Source: Methanomethylovorans hollandica DSM 15978 (lineage in GTDB: Archaea > Halobacteriota > Methanosarcinia > Methanosarcinales > Methanosarcinaceae). Taken from it: a DNA stretch of 64,000 nucleotides. The DNA is taken from the NCBI RefSeq assembly GCF_000328665.1, contig NC_019977.1:62001-126000 (forward strand), written 5' to 3'. The notes under the pieces are model-generated. The model was given only the letters and a program-made list of their open reading frames with translations, had not been told where the DNA came from and searched no databases. Numbering within the stretch: position 1 is the first letter of the stretch; every line of letters begins with the position of its first letter. Positions 24,574 to 32,487 of this stretch are shown piece after piece. Both the position numbers and the translations under genes were made by a program.

Positions 24574-25996
24574 AAGTTCACATACAGGTGAAAAACACAA
24601 GCCCGGTCATATGACCACAGGGATGAAGACCTTAATGGGTGATCCCAGAAAGGCTATCTTAAAATTAGGCATGCCTATGATGCTTGCCATGTCAGTGCAG
24701 ATGGTCTACAATCTGGTGGATACTTTTTGGGTTTCAGGTCTTGGTGCCGATGCACTCGCAGCGATTGGTTTTGTTTTCCCTTTTTTCATGGCCATGATTG
24801 CACTTTCCACAGGACTTGGCCTGGGTGGGGGGTCTGCCATATCCAGAAAACTTGGTTCCAGAGACAAGAAAGCTGCTGACAATGTTGCAGTGCATACCAT
24901 GTTCCTCATGCTGTTACTTACATTTCTGGTCAGTGTGCCGCTATTCATTTTTGCAAAACCTATCTTTATTGCTGCAGGAGCAGGTAAGACAGTAGATCTC
25001 TCCATGGATTATGGGCGTATAGTATTTGCGGGAGGTATTCTCATTTTCTTCACTAATGTGGCCAGTGCCATACTGCGGAGTGAGGGCGATGCTAAACGCT
25101 CTATGTATGCAATGATATTCGGAGCTGTGCTCAACATCATCTTAGATCCTTTGTTCATTTACACCTTTGGTATGGGGATCAAAGGAGCAGCATGGGCGAC
25201 TGTACTCTCATTAGGCATAACCGCTGCTATGATCTTCAAATGGTTGTTCCTGAAAAACGACACATACGTTTCTTTCAAATTCCGTGATTTCATTCCGGAC
25301 ATTGGTATAATCAAGGAGATATCCAAGGTAGGCTTGCCATCAGCTATGCAGCAATTATCTATGGCATTCACTATGGTCATTATGAACCTAGTTATCATCG
25401 CAGTAAATAATACTGATGGTGTTGCTGTCTATGCCGTGGGGTGGCGTGTAGTAATGATAGCCATAGCACCTCTGGTAGGTATCGGAACTGCAGTAATGAC
25501 AGTATCCGGTTTTGTATATGGTGGGCGTTCCTACAAAAAACTCATGCCGTTACTTCTATATTCAATAAAATTGGGTATTATCATCGAAACTGGCATTGCC
25601 ATATTTACTTTCTATCTTGCACCTTATATTGCTACGGTTTTCACGCAGGCTGAATCATCTGCTCATATAACTGAGGACATAACCTCTTTCCTTAAGATCG
25701 CGTTTCTTTTCTATCCCACGACTGCGATGGGATTGCTTTCTTCATCGTTGTTCCAGGGCACTGGTAAAGGCACAAGTTCACTTATTGCAACTATCATCCG
25801 GTCACTTATAATGACACCCCTTTTTGCCTTCTTGTTCTCTTATTACCTGGGGATGGGGCTTACAGGCGTCTGGTGGGGATTGGTCTTTGGAAATGTATTA
25901 GGATCCATCATGACGTTTGGATGGGTATACCTGTATGTTCGTAAACTGCAGGCGCATGTTCCTGAAAAGCTATCTGTGGTACATGGAGAGTTTTGA
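24566..25996 (+). CDS. MATE family multidrug/sodium antiporter
   Basis: 476 residues with twelve predicted membrane helices, the MATE size. The opening region MGDPRKAILKLGMPMMLAMSVQMVYNLVDTFWVSGLGADALAAIGFVFP and the second half starting EISKVGLPSAMQQLSMAFTMVIMNLVI repeat the family half-domain pattern. A short hydrophilic N-terminus precedes helix 1. MATE proteins export drugs or metabolites in exchange for sodium or protons; the substrate is not predictable here. It is co-transcribed with the marR regulator. Confidence 0.93.
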   Translation: MNESSHTGEKHKPGHMTTGMKTLMGDPRKAILKLGMPMMLAMSVQMVYNLVDTFWVSGLGADALAAIGFVFPFFMAMIALSTGLGLGGGSAISRKLGSRDKKAADNVAVHTMFLMLLLTFLVSVPLFIFAKPIFIAAGAGKTVDLSMDYGRIVFAGGILIFFTNVASAILRSEGDAKRSMYAMIFGAVLNIILDPLFIYTFGMGIKGAAWATVLSLGITAAMIFKWLFLKNDTYVSFKFRDFIPDIGIIKEISKVGLPSAMQQLSMAFTMVIMNLVIIAVNNTDGVAVYAVGWRVVMIAIAPLVGIGTAVMTVSGFVYGGRSYKKLMPLLLYSIKLGIIIETGIAIFTFYLAPYIATVFTQAESSAHITEDITSFLKIAFLFYPTTAMGLLSSSLFQGTGKGTSSLIATIIRSLIMTPLFAFLFSYYLGMGLTGVWWGLVFGNVLGSIMTFGWVYLYVRKLQAHVPEKLSVVHGEF

Positions 25997-26089
25997 AGTA
26001 ACTATCAGGCCCTTTTCTCTTCATTTCCTTTCTTTCTTCTCACTTTTTTTATTTTTATTGAACTTTCTTATATACAAGATATACTCTTG

Positions 26090-27360
26090 AGAATCTCAAA
26101 TTAGGATTTTGATTTAAAAACCTATTCCTTTTTTCGTTGATACTGCTATTCTCTTTTTTTTGGTCAGTGGTAGCTATAAATATAAAAAATTTTGCTTCTT
26201 TATGGATAAAAAATCTATCGAGTATAGAGGAGTCCTCTTCGAGGACTCCATAGAAAACTATCTTTACAGAGAAACTGCCTCTATTTGCCAATTTCTTCAT
26301 TTTCTCTGTATAGAAGACATTTCACAATACGTTGAACGTACTGTGTATACCAACAAACGTTGGCATTTTAAATATAACGTTTCCTCAATGATAAAGCTCT
26401 TTATTGTAAAGTGCTTCAGGAATCTCTCTTATGAAAAAACAGTATCCAGTTTAACAGAAGAAGAAGCTATTATGCTATCGTTCTGTGATAAAAATGGGCA
26501 AATAAGACTTCCTTCAGCTGGAACCCTCCATCATTTTGTAAAATATAGACTTGGAGAAGATGGGGATCAATGAACTAATAATAATGGTAGGCGAAAAGAT
26601 TCTTAAAAGCTCAAAGTTAAAAGACGCCAAGATAGATTCAACACCTCTTGAAGCTTCACGATATGACAAATATGCGGATTATAATCCGCATTATAAATGT
26701 AAAATGGACAAAGCTCACATTACAATGATTGGAACTTATCCGGTATTTATGACATATACTAATGGCCTTAGTTCTGATTCTACGGAACTTATCAAACACA
26801 TACACGCATTAAAGAAAATGGAAGCTAATATTGAATTTTATGCTGCGGATGGAGCTTATGACTCATTCCAAAACAATGCAGATATATGGTATCATCTGAA
26901 TGCAAAACCAATTATTTCCTACTCTTGTGATGCAGTATTGCACAAAGAAGGTGAAGTAGAGAGGATTGATCATTGGGTGAACAAAATGTGGAAACTTGGT
27001 GGAGAGGTTCATACCAAAATAGAAAATAAGCTGAAGTTTCTGTATGAAAATGGAAGACAAGAACAAGTTGGGATGTACCTAAGAAATCAAAACATCCTCG
27101 ATGAATTATTTTGGGAGTTATACAAGAAAAGAGTAGAATGCGAAAAAGTACATGGCCACATGAAAGATACGATGAACTTCGATGTCAGAAGAATAAGAGT
27201 AGAGAGCAGAGCTCTCTACTCTCTGCTAAATTTCGTTTCCTATCAACTATTAGTGCTTACTGAATTGCAAAATAAAGTTAAACTCAGGAATTCGTTTGGG
27301 AGGCTATTCTAAAAAAGTACATCAAATTAGAATAGAAATATAAGGAGCTAATTTGATGGC
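26090..27360 (+). mobile_element. insertion sequence with DDE transposase
   Basis: An IS surrounds the frameshifted transposase at 26202-27312. Near-terminal inverted matches are TCAAATTAG at 26096-26104 and CTAATTTGA at 27348-27356. Just after the transposase, CATCAAATTAG (27320-27330) and CTAATTTGATG (27348-27358) form an 11-bp inverted repeat, which may be a terminator hairpin or part of the end. Exact ends and target duplication could not be fixed. Confidence 0.6.
26202..27312 (+). pseudogene. DDE transposase (IS5/IS1182-like), split by a frameshift
   Basis: The N-terminal part starts at ATG 26202 (MDKKSIEYRG), right after a TATA-like stretch, and stops at 26573. The C-terminal part continues in another frame to 27312. 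The acidic triad is likely the D in KIDSTPLEASRYDKY, the D in YAADGAYDS and the E in RVECEKVHGHMKD. The break lies at GGGG 26562-26565. With GGG the reading would join smoothly as GEDGINELIIMVG. One extra G in the run explains the split. It could be an inactivating slip, a sequencing error or a programmed frameshift. Confidence 0.8.
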
Positions 27361-27503
27361 CTCCTCTTATTTTAGGCTCTCATGCACTATCTATTTATAG
27401 TTAATAGTCACAACTTTTGTACAGGTTCTTTTTTCTGTTCGGATATGCAAGTGTATTTTCAGGAACAGTAAAAGACGTATTTTATTTTGTAAGGTGGGTA
27501 ACC

Positions 27504-28670
27504 ATGGACATTACATGCTCTCCTGAAAAAAACAGCCCAGAAAATCTTAATAGCGAGGAAGAGCCTGCTCTGCAGATGTTATTGGAGCTTCCTGGCGGAG
27601 AAAAGGTATACAGGCAGGATTGCTCCATAGTCATAAAACTTCCCTCTGGCAGGAGTGCTCTTACTACTTCATGGCTTAACGGAGGTTATCGCGAAGACCT
27701 GGAATGTATTATCAATAACCAGATTCCACGTGGAGTAAAAAAAGGTGAGGAACTGGAAGGTGGAGACGTATCTGCTTACCTTTCCCTGCTGGCTTCAAAA
27801 TTAGGATTCGATCCATTAAAGAGCTCTGGCATGCTAACTGCTGCGAACATGAATAATGTCGCTGTAGTCAGCAAGGGTTTCAGAGGTCTTGAGGTTACTG
27901 CAATAGTAACCGGAGGTGTTGAAATAAATGGGGGTAGAGCAGGGGATCCAGCTTCATACTATCAGGAGAACGGAAACCATTTCCCCATAAACGGGACCAT
28001 AAATACCATTATTGTAATAAATGCGCACCTTCCGGAATATACGATGTCTCGTGTCACTATGACTGCTACTGAAGCAAAGGCAGTGGCTCTGCAGGAGTTG
28101 ATGGTCCCAAGCAGATATTCCCAGGGAATAGCCACAGGCTCAGGCACGGATATGATCGCTGTTATTTGCAATATGACAAGTTCTCTGAAGCTTACGGATG
28201 GAGGAACGCATTCCAAGCTAGGGGAACTTATAGGGAAGTGTGTGATAGAAGCCACTAAGAAAGCACTTGAGAAGCAGTCGGAACTTACGCCTATTTCCCA
28301 GCTTAATATGTTATTGAGGCTGGAAAGGTTCGGGGTGGATGAAGCATATTACTGGAAAGTGGCTTCCCATATGGCAGGTGAGAATCGTAAAATGCGTTTC
28401 CTGAAAGACCTGAGGGAAATAGCAGCTAATCCTTTATTGGTAACAACCACTTCTGCCATTATACACATAGTTGATGAAGTTTCCTGGGGTCTACTACCTG
28501 AAACTTCAGCACGGACAATGGCACTTGCTCTTCTTCAGCAGCTTCCGATCCTGTTAGGAAGCAACAAAAAGCCACCAGAGGACTTACTGAACGGTTATGA
28601 TAGTATTGTTGATAATCTGGTATACATGACAGCCTGGCTGGTGAAAAACAGTATCATGGTAGAAAAATGA
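27504..28670 (+). CDS. cbiZ: adenosylcobinamide amidohydrolase CbiZ with C-terminal extension
   Basis: 388 residues from ATG 27504 (MDITCSPEK), which has GGTGGG upstream. The CbiZ domain covers about residues 30-260: SALTTSWLNGGYREDLECIINNQIP, GMLTAANMNNVAVVSKGFRGLEVTAIVTGGVEINGGRAGDPA, INTIIVINAHLPEYTMSRVTMTATEAK and GIATGSGTDMIAVICN. CbiZ removes the aminopropanol side chain from adenosylcobinamide so that it can be reused for cobamide synthesis, a salvage route known in methanogens. About 125 further residues (helical, from SQLNMLLRLERFG) follow the domain and are not recognised. It is followed by a TIM-barrel gene 64 nt downstream. Confidence 0.93.
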   Translation: MDITCSPEKNSPENLNSEEEPALQMLLELPGGEKVYRQDCSIVIKLPSGRSALTTSWLNGGYREDLECIINNQIPRGVKKGEELEGGDVSAYLSLLASKLGFDPLKSSGMLTAANMNNVAVVSKGFRGLEVTAIVTGGVEINGGRAGDPASYYQENGNHFPINGTINTIIVINAHLPEYTMSRVTMTATEAKAVALQELMVPSRYSQGIATGSGTDMIAVICNMTSSLKLTDGGTHSKLGELIGKCVIEATKKALEKQSELTPISQLNMLLRLERFGVDEAYYWKVASHMAGENRKMRFLKDLREIAANPLLVTTTSAIIHIVDEVSWGLLPETSARTMALALLQQLPILLGSNKKPPEDLLNGYDSIVDNLVYMTAWLVKNSIMVEK

Positions 28671-28734
28671 TTCTTGATCATTTTATACACTATAGATGTA
28701 TACAAAATTGTGAGGTTTTAACATTAAAAGTTTA

Positions 28735-29712
28735 ATGAACTTCTCTCTTCATGAGAGTGACCTGTCACGTTTTGAAAATGACTGGAACAAAGTGAAGTCT
28801 TTCGTGAGGTCTCATGGACTTGATGGTGTAGAGCTTTTCATTGATCATAATCTTCTTCCAGATATTCCTTCCGGGATAGTTAAAGGTGTACATTTACCTT
28901 ACTGGATGGGAAGGCATCGTGCATGGGTGGATGAAAAATCTTTCAATGGAAATATGGATGAAAATGAGAAGTTTTTCCTGTTCGGAGGTCATGATCGCCA
29001 GGATATGATTTCGAACTTTAGGAGTGCTCTTGAGAATGCTGCATCTATAGATGCAGAATATGGAGTTTTTCATGTTGCTTATGTGGAGCTGGACCATGTG
29101 TTCACCCGGAATTTTGGGGTTTCTGATACAGAGGTCATGGATTCAACTGCAGATTTTCTCAATGGGTCTTTATCGTTTTTTCCAAATGGAGAGCCACCAG
29201 TAAGGCTCTTTTTAGAGAACCTGTGGTGGCCTGGCCTAAACTTGCTGGACACTGCTGCAACAATTCATTTTATAGAATCCCTTGAATTTGATAACTGGGC
29301 TTTTACACTTGATACAGGCCATTTAATGAATGCAATAATGAATTGCACTGATCAAAGGACTGCAATTGATTCGGTACTGGATCTGCTGGCAAGGTATCCG
29401 GAAGATATTATTGACAGGATAGAAGGAATGCACTTGCATTGCAGTCTATCGGGTGACTATCAGATGCAAGTGGCAAGAAATGGTGCACCTGAGGGTTACT
29501 ATGACCTCTCTTTCCATGAGCGTCTCATTGCTGTCATGGAGCATGTTTCAAAAATAGATCAGCACATGCCTTTTACTGAAGAAGGTTGCAGGAAGATCGT
29601 GGACTTCGTGAGGCCGCGGTTCCTTACTCATGAATTTGAAACCAACAGCCTGCCTGAACTTGACTGGAAGCTTCGAACACAGATACAAGCATTGTATGGG
29701 AACGAAATATAA
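28735..29712 (+). CDS. TIM-barrel sugar phosphate isomerase/epimerase-like protein
   Basis: 325 residues resembling the AP endonuclease family 2/xylose isomerase-like barrel. Metal-binding-type positions are plausible in LFLENLWWPGL (E), FTLDTGHLMNA (D and H), GMHLHCSLSGDY (H) and FLTHEFET (E). The family includes endonuclease IV, sugar isomerases and uncharacterised enzymes; the substrate is not evident. A stretch of tryptophan and phenylalanine residues, including YWMGRHRAWVDEKSF, is unusual for endonuclease IV, which argues against DNA repair. It follows cbiZ on the same strand, so a role in cobamide salvage (for example on the nucleotide loop) is an inference from position. Confidence 0.75.
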   Translation: MNFSLHESDLSRFENDWNKVKSFVRSHGLDGVELFIDHNLLPDIPSGIVKGVHLPYWMGRHRAWVDEKSFNGNMDENEKFFLFGGHDRQDMISNFRSALENAASIDAEYGVFHVAYVELDHVFTRNFGVSDTEVMDSTADFLNGSLSFFPNGEPPVRLFLENLWWPGLNLLDTAATIHFIESLEFDNWAFTLDTGHLMNAIMNCTDQRTAIDSVLDLLARYPEDIIDRIEGMHLHCSLSGDYQMQVARNGAPEGYYDLSFHERLIAVMEHVSKIDQHMPFTEEGCRKIVDFVRPRFLTHEFETNSLPELDWKLRTQIQALYGNEI

Positions 29713-29850
29713 AAAGAATATATCTCTAGTATATTTGATTCATTGCACAAATATATGTTTTATATACATTACTAATTTAGATGAGGTATATGTCTTATAG
29801 AATATTAACGGGGAATGTTTTATATATGTATAAATAATACTTTGCTATAT
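29713..29850 (+). promoter_or_regulatory. promoter of the ArsR-type regulator gene
   Basis: The spacer has TTTATATATGTATAAATAA at about 29819-29837, close upstream of the ATG at 29851. The message would start at or just before the ATG and be leaderless. This supports 29851 rather than the longer in-frame start at 29815. Confidence 0.55.
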
Positions 29851-30408
29851 ATGAGCCCATTTGATAACAATCCCCCTCAAGACCTTAACAACACTGAACG
29901 TCTTAAAGTATTCAGTGCTTTGGGCAGTGATACACGCTTGAAAATGCTGCAAAAGCTGTGCGAGGGTGAGGTTCACATCTCCGAACTGGCAAGGGAGCTT
30001 GATATATCTGTTCCGGTTGCAGCGAAGCATGCGACCATTCTCGAGGGCGCTCAACTGATAGAGCGCAAGGTGTACGGGAAAACCCATGTTTTGAAACTAA
30101 ATAATAAGAACATTGTTTCAGCTTTGGATATACTTGCACCCACTAAAACTATAGAAGTACCAAAAGGTACAACTCTTCTGGAAGCCCTGAAAAAGGTTGC
30201 TGTAGTGGAAGTACGGCAGGACTATGACTTTGAGAATATTGTGTCCACCAATGGTGAAGAAGGTTTCTTTGTGTATGAAGTGGACGGCAAACTCCTTGAT
30301 AAGACAGTTAAGAACTGTACGTTTGAAAAGGATGCAACAGTCGAATGGAAGAAACTGGAAGCCGTTACTAAATTGAAGATCAATATCAAAGTAAAGGATG
30401 AAGAGTGA
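29851..30408 (+). CDS. ArsR-type HTH regulator with C-terminal beta-rich domain
   Basis: 185 residues from ATG 29851. The N-terminal winged helix is ArsR-like: RLKVFSALGSDTRLKMLQKLCEGEVHISELARELDISVPVAAKHATILEGAQLIERKVYGKTHVLKLN. After a linker with KTIEVPKGTTLLEALKKV, a C-terminal small domain reads YDFENIVSTNGEEGFFVYEVDGKL ... ATVEWKKLEAVTKLKI. It resembles the beta-grasp-like DUF4430 fold by eye, but this is not certain. No cysteine metal site of classical ArsR is present. It probably senses a ligand through the C-terminal domain. The neighbouring cobinamide salvage gene suggests, without proof, a corrinoid-related signal. Confidence 0.85.
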   Translation: MSPFDNNPPQDLNNTERLKVFSALGSDTRLKMLQKLCEGEVHISELARELDISVPVAAKHATILEGAQLIERKVYGKTHVLKLNNKNIVSALDILAPTKTIEVPKGTTLLEALKKVAVVEVRQDYDFENIVSTNGEEGFFVYEVDGKLLDKTVKNCTFEKDATVEWKKLEAVTKLKINIKVKDEE

Positions 30409-30508
30409 TAATTCACACTTTAGTGGATCGTTAAGTTCTCTCATACCTTTTTAATACTTTCACATCGCTTACATTTCTGTTTTATATTCAATCATCAGTC
30501 ATTGCATT

Positions 30509-31642
30509 GTGAGAACTCTCCATGAAGCCCATAAGTCCCTCACGGAGCGTATGCGCTATCTAGCATCAGGTACTAAATATGATAGCTGCAACCAAAGTGC
30601 CTTATGCCATGCTTTTGCTCCCGATGGCAGATGTATCCAGCTTTATAAGACGCTGCTTACAAATTATTGTTCAGGGGAGTGTACCTACTGTCCCAACAGA
30701 TGTGAAAGGGATACTCCCCGCGTATCACTATCCCCGGATGAGATCGTAAAGATCACATGGTCCTTTTACAGAAGAAATGCTGTAGAGGGCTTGTTCCTGT
30801 CTTCCGGTGTAATAGGGGATGCTGAGAATACTTCCGAAAAACAGCTTGAAGTGGCCAGAAAATTGCGTGCTCAGGGTTTTGAAGGATACATACACATGAG
30901 GCTTATGCCAGGTACTCCAAAGTATCTTCTGGAAGAGATCGCGGATGTGGCAAATAAGTTCGGAGTCAATGCTGAAACAACAAGTAGTATCAACTATTCT
31001 GAGGTCTGTCCAAACTTCAATTACAATACTGATGTGCTACAGCGTCTAAAATGGACAAAGGAACTCATAATCCAGAAAAGGAAAGAAGTTGGCTATGGGG
31101 GTCGTATCATCGGTGCCAACGACACTCAGTTCGTTGTAGGTGCTGCTAATGAGTCTGACCAGGATATTGTGCACACTGTGACAAAGTTCATGGACAAATA
31201 CGATCTCAGAAGGCCTTATTTTATGAGTTTTGATCCTGTACCGAACACACCTCTTGAACACAACGAACCCTCGCCCCAATGGCGTGAGGCAAGGCTTTAT
31301 CAGACATCTTACCTACTTAAGGACTACGGACTGAAGGCAAGGGATCTTGATGGAATATATACAGATACAGGTTTTCTGAAAGATCAGGATCCAAAGATCC
31401 TGCTTGCCCAATCTAACCCTGAAATATTTCCTATAGATGTCAACAATGCTAGCCTGCAGGAATTGTTGCTGGTTCCGGGGATCGGCCCTGTAAGTGCCAG
31501 TCGTATAATGCAATCCAGACCTATTAACTGTGAGCAGGAACTTGCACGCATGGGTGTGGTCATTACGCGGGCAAGACCTTACATTAAACTCAAAGGCCAT
31601 TTTCAGACAAACCTCTCTGCTTTTATGGAGGTATGTTCATGA
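30509..31642 (+). CDS. radical SAM putative DNA modification/repair protein (UDG-linked family) with C-terminal HhH
   Basis: 377 residues from GTG 30509. The radical SAM cluster motif is CSGECTYC (CX3CX2C) at about residues 54-61, preceded by KYDSCNQSALCHAF with two more cysteines. The barrel continues with GLFLSSGVIGDAENTSEKQLE and FEGYIHMRLMPGT. The C-terminus has a helix-hairpin-helix, VNNASLQELLLVPGIGPVSASRIM, for DNA binding. This is the family described in bacteria as a radical SAM protein linked to uracil-DNA glycosylase (TIGR03916-like), assigned from memory. The reaction is unknown. The gene shares an ATGA overlap with its usual partner downstream. No UDG gene is nearby. Confidence 0.9.
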   Translation: MRTLHEAHKSLTERMRYLASGTKYDSCNQSALCHAFAPDGRCIQLYKTLLTNYCSGECTYCPNRCERDTPRVSLSPDEIVKITWSFYRRNAVEGLFLSSGVIGDAENTSEKQLEVARKLRAQGFEGYIHMRLMPGTPKYLLEEIADVANKFGVNAETTSSINYSEVCPNFNYNTDVLQRLKWTKELIIQKRKEVGYGGRIIGANDTQFVVGAANESDQDIVHTVTKFMDKYDLRRPYFMSFDPVPNTPLEHNEPSPQWREARLYQTSYLLKDYGLKARDLDGIYTDTGFLKDQDPKILLAQSNPEIFPIDVNNASLQELLLVPGIGPVSASRIMQSRPINCEQELARMGVVITRARPYIKLKGHFQTNLSAFMEVCS

Positions 31643-32487
31643 TAATCGGCTTCAGAACAACTGTAGAAGGTGTGTTGCTTGCCTGCCTGAAACTACGGCA
31701 GTCGCCTGATGCACACCTTATGTTTGCTGAGGATCTGGAAGAACTTCGAAGAAAGATCGATTTTACAGGAACAGACAATGATCTTGAGCTTGCTGGCTTC
31801 GGATCGAAGCTCTCAGCAATGGAACTTGCAGCACTTGCTTTTGGCAAGCACTGGGATCGTCATTTGAAATTATCTTACAGGAAAGAACCCGATCTCATCC
31901 ATTTTATAGATATGGTGCTCAGACATTCAAATTGTAACCCCTCAGAGCTTGTAAGAGCTTTGAGCTTATCAGAGGATATAATCTCCCTTTTTTCAGGTAA
32001 GAACCAATTGCAAAAGCGATGCTACAGATGCATGCGTGAAGTGAATCTTTTCCATCACAGGTTATGTATGTTTGCAAGGCCTGTTTTTGTAAGAGGGATA
32101 CTTATAGCGAATGTCAAAACGGAACACAGGATCGAAGATATGTTCTGCAGATGGCTGGCTAGAAAAAATCCGGACCTTCCGGTAGCTGTGGTCAATGGGC
32201 ATAAAGCGTGGATAGGTAACGGTCATTTTGTAGGTCTTGACAGCTTCATAGTCGTTAATTCTTCTCTCCTGGGTAGTCTTAAAACCATGAATGCATCGGA
32301 TGAGGTTGAGGAACTATGGGATGTTTATTATGATTCTCAGATGATAGATAGCAGGAGGAACAAGAATCAGGCTAAGAAGTTTCAGCCTAAGGTTGCTTCT
32401 TCTGTAAGTAGCATGTCTATGAAAGACAGGTACAAGGTGGAAAGGGGGATATCTCCCTGTAAATTGGGGGATTTTTTTGAAGTGTGA
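31639..32487 (+). CDS. DUF4130-type protein, partner of the radical SAM DNA repair protein
   Basis: 282 residues. ATG 31639 overlaps the rSAM stop in ATGA and has GGAGGT 6 nt upstream, which decides against ATG 31633. The C-terminal half shows the family pattern: KRCYRCMREVNLFHHRLCMFARP, DMFCRWLARKNPDLPVAVVNGHKAWIGNG and EELWDVYYDSQMIDSRRNKNQAKKFQPK. The TIGR03915/DUF4130 family is found next to the radical SAM protein and, in many bacteria, fused to a uracil-DNA glycosylase-like domain. No such fusion is seen here. Its molecular role is unknown; a DNA metabolism role is inferred from the conserved pairing. Its stop overlaps the MutS-like gene start (GTGA). Confidence 0.85.
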   Translation: MIIGFRTTVEGVLLACLKLRQSPDAHLMFAEDLEELRRKIDFTGTDNDLELAGFGSKLSAMELAALAFGKHWDRHLKLSYRKEPDLIHFIDMVLRHSNCNPSELVRALSLSEDIISLFSGKNQLQKRCYRCMREVNLFHHRLCMFARPVFVRGILIANVKTEHRIEDMFCRWLARKNPDLPVAVVNGHKAWIGNGHFVGLDSFIVVNSSLLGSLKTMNASDEVEELWDVYYDSQMIDSRRNKNQAKKFQPKVASSVSSMSMKDRYKVERGISPCKLGDFFEV

